From a virus: a stretch of DNA of 64,000 nucleotides. The DNA is taken from IMG/VR virus record IMGVR_UViG_3300036900_000443, positions 1-64,000 of that record. The stretch is one strand, 5' to 3'. Shown one piece after another: positions 41,332 to 49,447 of this stretch. Under the pieces are notes generated by a model. The model made no database searches, had not been told where the DNA came from, and was given only the letters and a program-made list of their open reading frames with translations. Every line of letters starts with the position of its first letter. Position 1 is the stretch's first letter. A program made the position numbers and the translations under genes.

Positions 41332-43122
41332 CTAGAGCTCAAACGATTCGTCGTCATTGAGATTCACTTCCGGTAATTCCTCGAACGCTCCAATCTCTTT
41401 GTCGTAGGACAACGTGGTCTTGAGTCGCACGGGCTGCTCCCGAGCGAGCTCGTGCCAACGCAGCTTCCAGCAGTAGATGTCGGACAGACTCTGGGCGTGA
41501 TCCTCGCGATCGACCGTCAATCCCACGTCGGCTTTAGCGCCCCAAGCGCTGGAACCCAAGATGTGCTGTCCGTTGGGGACGATATGTCCGTTGCGCTTCT
41601 GCGCCAGCGGCAGCTTCTGCGGATGTGCGATGACGACTAAAGCAATGTTCTCTTGTTGGGCGAAGAGTTTCAGTTGCGTCAAAGCGCTTGAGATCTGTGC
41701 CGACTCGTTGTGATAGCGATCGCTCGTCAAGTCGACGTAGTTCCAAGGATCGAGGACGACGATCTTGGCGTGTGTGCGCCGCAAGTTAGCACGTAATTGT
41801 GCCAGGATGTTGGGAATCGTCGGCGGCGCCGACTCGGCCTGTGTGAAGTCGAGGAAGGTGAAGTGGTCCTGCATGCGCTCGATCTCGGCGCGGATGCGAT
41901 CGGCCGAGGGACGTTCAGCCATGGGAGAAAACAAGGGCAGCGAGGTCTCAAGCGAAATCAGCCGCAACACATGATACTCGGTGGGCACTTCGAACGAGCA
42001 GAACACGCTGCGCCAGGAGTGCAGCTGCCAAGCCTGCCAGCACAAGTAATCGAGGAATACGCTTTTGCCGCTCGCCGGCCAGCCGGTCAGGATGATCAGC
42101 AACGGCACCTGCCAGGAGAACAGGCTGTCGACCGAACGCAGGCCCGTGGTTAAGCCGGCGCGAGCTCCCTGCTGGTAGCGCAGCAGGATGCGGTCCATGA
42201 TGTCAGAGGGGCGTAGGACGCTCGCGCTGACCTGCCGGGCTAGCGCGTCTCGGAGCAAGGCGCCCAGCGCTTCGCGGCCCTGCTCCATGAGCATTTGATT
42301 GGCATCCTTGATGCCCGCCGGGAAGGCCAGCCGGGTTGAGTTGGTAGCGGCATCTCGTAATTGCGTTGCGAGCGTATCGCCGGCCCCGTCGGCATCGACG
42401 GCAATCAGTACGAACTTCGTCGTCAGCAGCTTGCGCAGCTCGGGAGCTGCCAAGTAGCGCGGCCGCGTCTGTTCGTTGCCAGCCGCCCCTGGACACGAGA
42501 GTACGTTCTCGAGTCCAGCGTCGAGCACCGCCAGCCGGTCCATCTCGCCTTCGACGAGAATCAGCCAGTCGGGATCGGCCTTTACGCTCGCAATGTCGCT
42601 CACGATCGAAGGCGTCCCTAAGCGATACGAGAAGCGCTTGCTGTCGATATGGCGGTGCTTGGCGCCGACGACGAAGCCCGTCGGGTCAGTGACCGGAAAC
42701 GACACCACCGCTTGACCCTGCTGGATTTCGATGGTGACGCCGGCCCGCTTCCAGGTTTCGCGACGAATGCCGCGGGTTTGTTCGAGCCAGGCCTCCGCGG
42801 TGTGGACAAGCTCCGAGTGCGAAGGCATGGGTTGATTCAGATCAAAGGGGTTCTTAGTCATAGGGGAAAAGCGTTTCGTGAAGGTTCGCGCTAAGCGCTC
42901 GGCGCCAGTGAGTTCGTCCCAACGTACGGCGCCGCTCGTGCCGCAGTGGTGGCAGTAGTACGTCAGCGTCTGGTCGTCACGCAGTACGGCCAAGTCGCGC
43001 TCGCGACTGTGCGCATGCCGGCGCGAGGGCCCGCATACGGGGCACGCCCAGCGACCACGCACTCCGGAGGACAGCCGGCCAAAGGCGTCCCACAATACAG
43101 TTTCGAGTGCGAGTTCGAGCAT
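41332..43122 (-). CDS. Primase-helicase, Twinkle/T7 gp4-like (596 aa)
   Basis: Three parts are visible in order. A zinc ribbon uses Cys27, Cys30, Cys57 and Cys60 (CPVC and CHHC). A TOPRIM domain has Glu191 (ILVEGEMD) and Asp243/Asp245 (IAVDADGAGD). A DnaB-type helicase has Walker A GWPASGKS at 347-354 and Walker B IVVLDPW with Asp459. The enzyme would unwind DNA and make RNA primers at the replication fork. It is the only large minus-strand gene in the otherwise rightward middle region and is divergent from the exonuclease gene. No phage DNA polymerase was found, so host polymerase is presumably used. Confidence 0.9.
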   Translation of the reverse strand: MLELALETVLWDAFGRLSSGVRGRWACPVCGPSRRHAHSRERDLAVLRDDQTLTYYCHHCGTSGAVRWDELTGAERLARTFTKRFSPMTKNPFDLNQPMPSHSELVHTAEAWLEQTRGIRRETWKRAGVTIEIQQGQAVVSFPVTDPTGFVVGAKHRHIDSKRFSYRLGTPSIVSDIASVKADPDWLILVEGEMDRLAVLDAGLENVLSCPGAAGNEQTRPRYLAAPELRKLLTTKFVLIAVDADGAGDTLATQLRDAATNSTRLAFPAGIKDANQMLMEQGREALGALLRDALARQVSASVLRPSDIMDRILLRYQQGARAGLTTGLRSVDSLFSWQVPLLIILTGWPASGKSVFLDYLCWQAWQLHSWRSVFCSFEVPTEYHVLRLISLETSLPLFSPMAERPSADRIRAEIERMQDHFTFLDFTQAESAPPTIPNILAQLRANLRRTHAKIVVLDPWNYVDLTSDRYHNESAQISSALTQLKLFAQQENIALVVIAHPQKLPLAQKRNGHIVPNGQHILGSSAWGAKADVGLTVDREDHAQSLSDIYCWKLRWHELAREQPVRLKTTLSYDKEIGAFEELPEVNLNDDESFEL

Positions 43123-43275
43123 GCCCGACTACGTTACGATACAGTACAACTCTGTACGGCAGCGATGAGTTTCAGCTCGCAATAATACCGCTTGACACGC
43201 TTTCCGTCCAGCGCTACTATCGGCTCCTAGCGGGACCGATCAGCTCCGTACAGGTTCCGGTCGAAGGTTACGAAT
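43123..43275. promoter_or_regulatory. Divergent control region of primase-helicase and exonuclease genes
   Basis: TTGACA (43192-43197), a 17-base gap and TACTAT (43215-43220) form a strong sigma-70-like promoter for the rightward gene. TGTACGG at 43153-43159 lies upstream and CCGTACA at 43246-43252 downstream of it, positioned so that a regulator could cover or flank the promoter. Confidence 0.75.
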
Positions 43276-44223
43276 TTGCAGATCATCGATGATGTCGGCT
43301 TACCGCCGCCAGTCCTGGCCGCGCTCGATCGCAGCGAAAGCGAAGAGATCCCCGAGCAGTATGATTTCCGCGCTACTGCGTTGCTCGAGGCGCCGCAAAT
43401 CCTGCAGCTGAAGCGCCTGCATCGGAACGAAATCAAAGCGGAAGCTTCCACTATGCTGTGGGCCATCTTCGGCAAAGGCATCCACATGGTCTTTGAGCTG
43501 GCCGGCTCGCCCGATGGCGAGTGGTTGCGCGAAGCTCGCATTTACCAGGAGCTTGATGGCGTCATCGTTACCGGACAGATGGATCTGCGCAAGCTCGAAA
43601 ATGACTTGCTGCAGATTATCGACTACAAATTCACCAGTGCTTACGGGCTGGCCGACAAGATTCAGAAGTGGACTCAGCAGCTAAATGTGTATGCCTGGCT
43701 GTTGCGCCGCGAGACCAAGCAAGAGGTGGGTTCGGTCGCAGTGCTCGGGCTGTTCCGCGACTGGAACAAGCTGCAGGCCAGCCGCAACAAAGACTATCCA
43801 CAGAAAGCTTTTATGCTGATCGAGCTGCCCATCTGGCCGCAGGAGCAGACCGAAGCCTTTCTGCGCGAACGCATCCGGTTACATATCGAGGGCTGGGCCA
43901 TGGCGGAACTGGGCTTGTTTCAAAATTGCACAGACACGGAGCGATGGGTCGAGAAGCGCTGGATTATCCGTAAGCCCGGTGCACAGAAGATCTTCCGCTC
44001 CGCGCAGAGCCAGCAGGAAGCCGAGGAGTGGGTGAAGGGACAGAAGAGCTCCGGCCAATTTCAGATCATTCCCACTCGCTCAGCACCGCGGCGCTGCGTG
44101 GGGAACTGGTGTCGCGTGGCGGAGTGGTGTCCGCAGTGGAAGCGGGAGCAGGAGTTTAAAGAAAAGCAAAAGGAGAACGGAGACAATGCCAGAAAAATCT
44201 TCGAGCTTGACGACGACGATTGA
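43276..44223 (+). CDS. PD-(D/E)XK exonuclease with four-Cys cluster, RecB/Cas4-type (315 aa)
   Basis: The nuclease core is complete: His70, Asp103 (VTGQMDLRK), Asp116 and Lys118 (IIDYKFT) and Gln134/Gln135 (WTQQLNVYAW). Cys218 (FQNCTD) and Cys274, Cys279, Cys285 (CVGNWCRVAEWC) are arranged like the four Fe-S cysteines of Cas4/AddB-type nucleases. It would resect DNA ends for the annealing protein encoded next. It starts at TTG with GAAGG upstream, after the promoter at 43192. Its 3' end overlaps the ERF gene by 38 bases. Confidence 0.85.
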   Translation: MQIIDDVGLPPPVLAALDRSESEEIPEQYDFRATALLEAPQILQLKRLHRNEIKAEASTMLWAIFGKGIHMVFELAGSPDGEWLREARIYQELDGVIVTGQMDLRKLENDLLQIIDYKFTSAYGLADKIQKWTQQLNVYAWLLRRETKQEVGSVAVLGLFRDWNKLQASRNKDYPQKAFMLIELPIWPQEQTEAFLRERIRLHIEGWAMAELGLFQNCTDTERWVEKRWIIRKPGAQKIFRSAQSQQEAEEWVKGQKSSGQFQIIPTRSAPRRCVGNWCRVAEWCPQWKREQEFKEKQKENGDNARKIFELDDDD

Positions 44224-45109
44224 GGGCGTCGCCTCGCCGAACATTCACCGCCGATTACTGAACGTACAGAAGCGGGTGGAAGTGTTGCAGAAAGAGGGGC
44301 ACAACGAGTATCAGGGGTATGACTACCTCAAGGAAAGCTCGGTGGTGATTGGCACGCGGGAGGCCCTGATCGCGGAGGGCGTGCTGGTGGTGACCGATGT
44401 AGACCACTATGGTCCCGCGGATGCGTACGGAAACGTGTACATCAACGCCATCTATGAGTTTGTCAATGTAGACAACCCGCAGGATCGTATTACGGTGCGC
44501 ATCCCTGGCAGCGGACGAGACCTGACGAAGAGTGGTCCGGGGGATAAAGCGCTGCCCAAAGCCATCACCATGTCAAAGAAGTACGCCCTTATGCTCGCGC
44601 TGCTTTTAGCGACCGGCGATGATGCCGAGCGGGCGCGAGAGGACGAGAAGCCGGGCGCAGAGATTCTGCCGAATCGTGCTGCTGCCCCGGCCAAGGCGCC
44701 GCCGCTTGGAGCCACCAGCATTCCTGTAGCGGCGCCTCCTCCGAACGGCAAAGCGGTGGACGAGAACGCCGACATGCAAGTGAAGCAGGCCGCTGGCATG
44801 ATTGCCGGCGCTCATCAGCGGGCCGCCAGCATGAAGCAGGAATTAGAGCGCAAGGCGGCCGGCCTCGATCCGCTGCCGCTGGACGTGGATCTCAGCCTGG
44901 ATGACGAGGATGCGCAGTGGGTCAAAGACATGACGCGCTTTGCCGAAGACGCGACTTCCGCTGAAGTCGTGGCCGAGCACTGGCTCAACAACATGAATCA
45001 CATTCGCACGCTCGCCATGAACGACAAGCCCACCTACAACGAACTTCACCAGCTGTACATCGTGCGAAAAGCCAAGCTTGAGGCACGAGCCATGGAGGCG
45101 AATCGCTAA
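44186..45109 (+). CDS. ERF-type single-strand annealing protein (307 aa)
   Basis: Residues 18-155 match the ERF superfamily: HRRLLNVQKRVEVLQKEGHN, YLKESSVVIGTREALIAEG, the loop GSGRDLTKSGPGDKALPKAI and SKKYALMLALLLATGDDAER. A Pro/Ala linker and an acidic C-terminal domain follow. ERF proteins anneal complementary strands in phage recombination and genome circularisation, typically next to an exonuclease as here. The pair makes this phage recombination-competent and prone to mosaic exchange. Confidence 0.88.
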   Translation: MPEKSSSLTTTIEGVASPNIHRRLLNVQKRVEVLQKEGHNEYQGYDYLKESSVVIGTREALIAEGVLVVTDVDHYGPADAYGNVYINAIYEFVNVDNPQDRITVRIPGSGRDLTKSGPGDKALPKAITMSKKYALMLALLLATGDDAERAREDEKPGAEILPNRAAAPAKAPPLGATSIPVAAPPPNGKAVDENADMQVKQAAGMIAGAHQRAASMKQELERKAAGLDPLPLDVDLSLDDEDAQWVKDMTRFAEDATSAEVVAEHWLNNMNHIRTLAMNDKPTYNELHQLYIVRKAKLEARAMEANR

Positions 45110-45112
45110 GCC

Positions 45113-45361
45113 ATGCCGATCGAACTGACCGCCAATGACGTGGCTTGGCTCGAGAGCTATGCCGACGAAATTATCTTTTATCGTGACAACCAGCAACTCC
45201 AGCGGGTGCGCATCAGCTTCCGCCGGCAACGTTCGCCGCGCACCGTAGAGCAAAGCGAAGTACACGGAGACACGCTGCCGGAGGCGACCTACCTGGGGCG
45301 CTTAGAGCAGCACCGCTTAGACCACCTTCCCGAACCAGAAGAGGAGAAGCAAGAAGCATGA
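45113..45361 (+). CDS. Small protein of the recombination operon (82 aa)
   Basis: Starts three bases after the ERF stop. Residues 1-45 are mixed (VAWLESYADEIIFYRDNQQL) and the C-terminus is acidic (HLPEPEEEKQEA). It overlaps the next start by four bases (ATGA). No family recognised; position suggests a recombination or replication accessory. Confidence 0.6.
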   Translation: MPIELTANDVAWLESYADEIIFYRDNQQLQRVRISFRRQRSPRTVEQSEVHGDTLPEATYLGRLEQHRLDHLPEPEEEKQEA

Positions 45362-45648
45362 ATGGAACTTCCGAGAAGACACAGGACAGCCGCGGCGTCC
45401 TGTTCTCCATCACGAATAAGCGCAGTGAAAAGGCGCCGGACATCCAGGGCTCGATCGAGGTTGAGCCGGACCTGGTGCGCCAGATGGTTGAACGCTACAA
45501 GCTCGACAAGGGCATCGTGAAGCTGCGTGTGGTGGGCTGGCGCCGTACTCCCAAGGCTGGCGGCAATCAGTATCTCTCGCTCGCTGTCTCGCTCGACGTA
45601 GAACCGGCCAAGAAGAAGGAGACCGACGAGGAGTTGTTCCAGCTGTGA
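45358..45648 (+). CDS. OB-fold-like small protein, possible single-strand DNA binder (96 aa)
   Basis: The pattern RGVLFSITNKRSEKAPDIQG, then GIVKLRVVGWRRTPKAGGNQ and YLSLAVSLDV resembles the DUF736 type of small beta-barrel proteins; the acidic C-terminal tail (KKKETDEELFQL) is like that of single-strand binding proteins. It lies between ERF and an HNH nuclease. The assignment is tentative. Confidence 0.5.
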   Translation: MNGTSEKTQDSRGVLFSITNKRSEKAPDIQGSIEVEPDLVRQMVERYKLDKGIVKLRVVGWRRTPKAGGNQYLSLAVSLDVEPAKKKETDEELFQL

Positions 45649-45914
45649 AAGACCGCGCCTGGCTCGCCTACGTACGTCAGCTGCCCTGCCTGTGCTGTCA
45701 GGCGCCGGCTGAGCCGCATCACCTGCTGCGCGTACCGGACGGGGAGCGGGGCGCCGGGCAGAAGAATGGCGATCGCTGGGCCGTTCCCTTGTGCCGGCTG
45801 CATCACGAGGAGCTGCATCGGCTGGGCGATGAGCGGCGCTTCTTTGCCGGCTATCTCGATCCGGTAGCCTGGGCCGCCAAGCGGTATCAGGCGTTCCGGC
45901 ACCGGCGCCTATGA
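45645..45914 (+). CDS. HNH-type nuclease of the Ref/DUF968 kind (89 aa)
   Basis: CLCCQAPAEPHHLLRV, followed by WAVPLCRLHHEELHRLGDER, is the paired CxxC, HH and CxxHH pattern of small HNH nucleases related to phage P1 Ref and DUF968 proteins, which act with recombination enzymes. It begins at a GTG overlapping the upstream stop (GTGA) and overlaps the next ATG. Metal-dependent DNA cutting is expected. Confidence 0.75.
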   Translation: MKDRAWLAYVRQLPCLCCQAPAEPHHLLRVPDGERGAGQKNGDRWAVPLCRLHHEELHRLGDERRFFAGYLDPVAWAAKRYQAFRHRRL

Positions 45915-46135
45915 GGAAGCTATGGCTCCTGCTGCTCGTTCTGCCTCCGTTTCTGATGGCCAGCTGGCTGGACTATCGCCTGCACGTGTGGGCACAGGTC
46001 TCAGCGCAGAATGGCCCAGTGATTTCGCTCTCTGTGCGTGGGCAACTCAAGAAGTTGACGCCGACCGAACGAGAGTTTCTGAACCAGGTAGCGCACGACA
46101 TGCTGGCGCTCGAGCGGGCGCCCAAGAACAAATGA
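45911..46135 (+). CDS. Small membrane-anchored or secreted protein (74 aa)
   Basis: An N-terminal hydrophobic segment (LWLLLLVLPPFLMASWL, residues 4-20) is followed by a soluble part with a helix (TPTEREFLNQVAHDMLALE). It could be a signal anchor. The frame overlaps both neighbours by four bases. Unknown function. Confidence 0.6.
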   Translation: MRKLWLLLLVLPPFLMASWLDYRLHVWAQVSAQNGPVISLSVRGQLKKLTPTEREFLNQVAHDMLALERAPKNK

Positions 46136-46668
46136 CCGACGACACACATTCCAGCTGGATTCCGCCCGAAGAGGAGCCGGACCTTAGCGAAGGCCTGGCC
46201 GCTACCGAAGTAGCCGTCACCTTCGAGGCCATGTACCGCGGCCTGCGCACCATCCAAGGCGGTGTCACGGTCTCCCTGCAGCTGGTGCCCAACGATCCGG
46301 CAGTCGCCATCCTGCTCGAGGGCGGGCAGAATTCGGTGTGGTTCTGTTCGTTAGTCCGGCTGGGCGAGAACAGTCATACACCAGATCCGACGCCCTCGCA
46401 GATCGAAGGCGCCAAAGCGGTGCGGCGAGCAGCTGTGCTCTGCAAAGATCCCGAGTTTATTCGCTTCTGTGAAGAGCATGGCTACGTAGTCGCGCTGCTC
46501 GAGCAAGCGGCCGCTACGGAAGCCACCGTGAACTTTATGCGCAACTGGCTGGGCATTGCGTCTCGGGCGCAGCTGCGCAATGACAGCGCAGCGCGGGCCC
46601 GGTTGAGCGAGTTGGTGGATCGGTTTTACAGCTGGCGGGACGGACAGCGTCCGGGTGCGCCGCTGTGA
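46132..46668 (+). CDS. Conserved phage protein (178 aa)
   Basis: MTDDTHSSWIPPEEEPDLSE starts in the upstream stop (ATGA). The middle is strand-rich (VTVSLQLVPNDPAVAILLEG) and the C-terminal half helical (LLEQAAATEATVNFMRNWLG). It ends at a GTGA overlap with the next gene. No known motif; its place between nuclease and TerS-like genes suggests DNA metabolism. Confidence 0.6.
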   Translation: MTDDTHSSWIPPEEEPDLSEGLAATEVAVTFEAMYRGLRTIQGGVTVSLQLVPNDPAVAILLEGGQNSVWFCSLVRLGENSHTPDPTPSQIEGAKAVRRAAVLCKDPEFIRFCEEHGYVVALLEQAAATEATVNFMRNWLGIASRAQLRNDSAARARLSELVDRFYSWRDGQRPGAPL

Positions 46669-47369
46669 GCGAGTGGCAAATTCCAGACTTGCGGGGCGGC
46701 TTGATTTTTACCAACAACCCGAAGGCGCAGTTAGGGGGACAGAGTTGGGAGGACGAAGACCGGGTGCTATGGCTGACCGAGACCGAAGACTTTGCCGACG
46801 AGGTGAAGACGCACGACCTGGTGCCCATCTGGTTGACGCATGGGCCACGCTCGGTACGCATCCTAGCGGATTACGATCGCATCCTCAAAGACCATCAGAT
46901 CGCCATCCTCGAGCGCAGCGATGCGGTGGGCGAACAGTTCGCCCGCCTGGCGGCCGGCATATTGCAGCAGGTGGCGATCGTGCGGCGCGTGCATTACCCG
47001 CGCAACACCGAGCTGCGCACCTGGCTCGGGCAGTTCTCGAAAAGGAACTTAAAGAGCATGCTGCAATCGACTCCGCTCGCGCCGGTCGAATCTCCCTGGC
47101 CCGAGGCGCGGCCGCGTATCTACAAAGTGCTCGACGCCTGCGGTGCTCGGCTGCTGCCGGACGGCCGCATGGCGTTGTGGCCAGATCTGATTGCCGACGA
47201 TCTGAATGAGTTGATGTTGATGGAGTGGGACGACTGGGGCCTGCAGGAATTTGTGGTGCTGAACGACTTGCCGGACGACGAGACCTATCACGACTACCTG
47301 GTGCGCTATGCCGCCCAGCGTCGGCGGGAAGAGTCGCTCGAGGAATATCTGAAGCGAGTGTTTGCGTAA
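46665..47369 (+). CDS. Unknown protein of the DNA-metabolism operon (234 aa)
   Basis: It starts at a GTG overlapping the previous stop. The protein is mixed alpha/beta (DRVLWLTETEDFADEVKTHD; VPIWLTHGPRSVRILADYD) with a helical, Arg/Glu-rich C-terminus (QRRREESLEEYLKRVFA). The strand-turn LTETEDFADEV could belong to a TOPRIM-like or Rossmann-like fold, but I see no full motif. Confidence 0.55.
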   Translation: MSEWQIPDLRGGLIFTNNPKAQLGGQSWEDEDRVLWLTETEDFADEVKTHDLVPIWLTHGPRSVRILADYDRILKDHQIAILERSDAVGEQFARLAAGILQQVAIVRRVHYPRNTELRTWLGQFSKRNLKSMLQSTPLAPVESPWPEARPRIYKVLDACGARLLPDGRMALWPDLIADDLNELMLMEWDDWGLQEFVVLNDLPDDETYHDYLVRYAAQRRREESLEEYLKRVFA

Positions 47370-47379
47370 AGGAGACGGG

Positions 47380-47898
47380 ATGGTTATCACCCCTGAGATG
47401 GAAGCCGCGCTCTATAGCGCTGGCATCAATATTCACCTGGTGCAGCTGCTGCCCAACCGGGACGTCAAAGACGACGAAGGCTGCACCACGCGGGATCGGG
47501 TCTTCATTGCATTAGTTGCCCGCGGCATCGATCCGGTCGCCGCGGTGGAGGTGGCCTATCCGGAACACGAAGCCGACGATGGCCCCGAGCGGCATGCGCA
47601 GCGTTTGCTGAAGCGCCCCGAAATCCACACCGCCATTATGGACATCGCCGCCAAAGTGATCCCTAGCGATTCGCCGCTGTGGGTGGCCCGCTTCGCCGTC
47701 GAGAAGTTGGTGATGGTCATCCGCACCACCGACAACGAAGCGCGGGTGATCGACGCCTGCAAGGCGCTGATCTCGGTATTGGGCAAGAGTCTGTCGGAGC
47801 TGGTCGCCGCATTGCCCACCAAGCGTTCCCGCCGGCAGCGGGAGCAGGACATCCGCAAGGTGATTGACCTGGCTGTCGATCGAGTGAGCCTGCAGTGA
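47380..47898 (+). CDS. Candidate terminase small subunit (172 aa)
   Basis: AAGGAG precedes the ATG at 47380. The segment RVFIALVARGIDPVAAVEVA, followed by HAQRLLKRPEIHTAIMDIAA, resembles the DNA-binding helical domain of Terminase_2-type small subunits (AAIRAGYS...ASRLLKxPEVxxAI). A basic C-terminus (LPTKRSRRQREQDIRKVIDL) follows. If correct, TerS lies 15 kb from TerL and on the other strand, among DNA metabolism genes. It might instead be a helix-turn-helix regulator. Confidence 0.5.
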   Translation: MVITPEMEAALYSAGINIHLVQLLPNRDVKDDEGCTTRDRVFIALVARGIDPVAAVEVAYPEHEADDGPERHAQRLLKRPEIHTAIMDIAAKVIPSDSPLWVARFAVEKLVMVIRTTDNEARVIDACKALISVLGKSLSELVAALPTKRSRRQREQDIRKVIDLAVDRVSLQ

Positions 47899-48158
47899 GG
47901 GCGCTGGCTGGTCCGCCGGCACAACGGCTGCTCTTGCTGCGCGATGCGGCACAGTATCTGGGCATCTCGCCGCAAGCGCTCAAGCACAAAGTGCTACGCG
48001 GCCAGGTGAAGACCGTCAAGATCGATCGGCGCTACCGCTTTGACATCGAAGCACTGGACGAACTGATCCGCTCGCATTTGTTCACCATCGACGAATTCCG
48101 CCAAAAGACCAAGAAGCGAGCCAAGAAGAAACGAGGACGCACACATGCTGACAAGTGA
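47895..48158 (+). CDS. HTH_17 DNA-binding protein (87 aa)
   Basis: Begins at a GTG overlapping the upstream stop (GTGA). RLLLLRDAAQYLGISPQALK, then HKVLRGQVKTVKIDRRYRFD and IEALDELIRSH, is the excisionase-type helix-turn-helix with wing. The C-terminus is very basic (KTKKRAKKKRGRTHADK). One of three such proteins in this phage (also 40410-40709 and 48444-48734), so at most one is likely to be the true excisionase. Confidence 0.7.
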   Translation: MRALAGPPAQRLLLLRDAAQYLGISPQALKHKVLRGQVKTVKIDRRYRFDIEALDELIRSHLFTIDEFRQKTKKRAKKKRGRTHADK

Positions 48159-48432
48159 GCAATATGATCAACTATCCTGCCCGCACTGTAACTGCGTGGC
48201 AGAGATCCATGACGGGGACGGCCCTTCGCAGGCCGGCGCGTATGCGTTCTGCAACGCATGCTTAGGGTATTCCATATACACCGAGACAGGCGTACGCAAG
48301 GCGCGGATGCCTGACTTTGAACGGCTGCGGGAACGCAACCCGAATGGACTGCTGTGGCTCATTGGGGCCAAGCTCTGCGAGATCGCACGACGCCGACACC
48401 ACGCCGCATTGGAACGGCACGCACGCAATTAA
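48145..48432 (+). CDS. Zinc-ribbon protein (95 aa)
   Basis: CPHCNCVAEIHDGDGPSQAG and FCNACLGYSIY give CxxC...CxxC. Start context GGACGCACACATG. The C-terminus is helical (GLLWLIGAKLCEIARRRHHA). Unknown role. Confidence 0.65.
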   Translation: MLTSEQYDQLSCPHCNCVAEIHDGDGPSQAGAYAFCNACLGYSIYTETGVRKARMPDFERLRERNPNGLLWLIGAKLCEIARRRHHAALERHARN

Positions 48433-48443
48433 AGGAGCTCGCT

Positions 48444-48734
48444 ATGGAAGCAGAACAGGCTAGTCGGCTCAAGATGATGCTCAACGACGCAGCGGATGTA
48501 TTCGTTGAGGTCATTGCCGAACGAGTGGATTACATGCAGGGGCGCCGGCAACGCGTCTTCGATATGGAAAAGACGGCCGAGTATCTGGGTGTAACCGAGA
48601 ATGCGGTCTACCAGATGGTGAAGGAAGGCAAGTTAAAGCCGGTGCGCTGGGACGCACGCAATCGCTTCGATGTCTACGATCTCGATCAATTCATCGCAGC
48701 GCATCGTAACAACGGAAAGAAAGAGAAGGAGTAA
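48444..48734 (+). CDS. HTH_17 DNA-binding protein with N-terminal helix (96 aa)
   Basis: AAAGGAG lies eight bases before the ATG. A 35-residue helical N-terminus is followed by the excisionase-type helix-turn-helix (FDMEKTAEYLGVTENAVYQM, VKEGKLKPVRWDARNRFDVY, DLDQFIAAH). A basic tail ends the protein. Candidate regulator or excisionase; genes around it do not decide. Confidence 0.7.
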   Translation: MEAEQASRLKMMLNDAADVFVEVIAERVDYMQGRRQRVFDMEKTAEYLGVTENAVYQMVKEGKLKPVRWDARNRFDVYDLDQFIAAHRNNGKKEKE

Positions 48735-48737
48735 CAC

Positions 48738-48878
48738 ATGAATACCGTTCGACTGATTTGCTTGGTATTTGCATTCGTATTGTTTGTTTTAGGCGGCCTT
48801 ATACAGGGCGAGCCACGCTTTCGGCTGGGCTGGTTCGGCATGGCGTTCTTAACGCTGGCGCTGTGGCTGCATGTCTGA
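48738..48878 (+). CDS. Mini membrane protein with two hydrophobic segments (46 aa)
   Basis: AAGGAGTAACACATG gives a good start. Residues 4-18 (VRLICLVFAFVLFVL) and 31-45 (WFGMAFLTLALWLHV) are hydrophobic, separated by a short polar turn, so a hairpin in the membrane is expected. The stop overlaps the next start by eight bases. Size and topology would fit a small holin, but there is no endolysin nearby. Confidence 0.6.
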   Translation: MNTVRLICLVFAFVLFVLGGLIQGEPRFRLGWFGMAFLTLALWLHV

Positions 48879-49203
48879 GTGGATCGCATGCGTCGTTTGC
48901 GGGGCAAGCACCCGCCGCCTATCCGATGACGACGCAGAAGACCCGGCGGTCGCTTGCCCTTGCTGCAGAAGGCACTATCCTTCTTCGCTGATTAAGGCGG
49001 TCTACGACGACTTTCAGTATGCCGTGAAGTTGAAGACCGGAGAAATTATCGTCTTTTCAAGGGCGGAGATCTCTGGAAACTATGCTCGCCTAATGGGTCG
49101 GCCGGAAGCGTATACCAGCTACCAATCGCATGCTCGCTACCCCATCGGACGAGGTACGGACGTGCGCGTGTCTGACATTGTTTGGTGTGAAGACTTGGGG
49201 TAA
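48871..49203 (+). CDS. Zinc-ribbon protein (110 aa)
   Basis: CVVCGASTRRLSDDD and ACPCCRRHYPSSLI form a zinc ribbon at the N-terminus; the rest is strand-rich (YAVKLKTGEIIVFSRAEISG). It overlaps the mini membrane gene. Unknown function. Confidence 0.65.
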   Translation: MSEWIACVVCGASTRRLSDDDAEDPAVACPCCRRHYPSSLIKAVYDDFQYAVKLKTGEIIVFSRAEISGNYARLMGRPEAYTSYQSHARYPIGRGTDVRVSDIVWCEDLG

Positions 49204-49217
49204 CAAGGAGAAGCAAA

Positions 49218-49424
49218 ATGCCGTTATATGAAATCGCGATATTGAAGAAGCCCACCAAGAAGGAGGCGGAGGAACAGGGAGCAACAGAAGAGTTACTCTT
49301 CGGCCCTACCCCCATCGTGGCGCGGGATCCACAATCCGCCCTGATTGCCGTCATCGCCCAAAAGAATGAAGACATCAAGATTGACCCGAACCGCTGCGAG
49401 GTCTTGATCCGCCCTTTCGCGTAG
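49218..49424 (+). CDS. Conserved small phage protein, MPLYE family (68 aa)
   Basis: AAGGAG precedes the ATG. The order MPLYEIAILKKPTKKEAEEQ, LLFGPTPIVARDPQSALIA, RCEVLIRPFA is a small family found in many environmental phages, often followed by a Gln-rich partner as here. No function is assigned. Confidence 0.75.
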   Translation: MPLYEIAILKKPTKKEAEEQGATEELLFGPTPIVARDPQSALIAVIAQKNEDIKIDPNRCEVLIRPFA

Positions 49425-49447
49425 CGCCGGAACTCCCAGCGGCGCAC

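Noticed and set aside
48758-48991. 77-codon plus-strand frame
   Set aside because: It is an out-of-frame reading across the mini membrane gene (48738) and the zinc-ribbon gene (48871).
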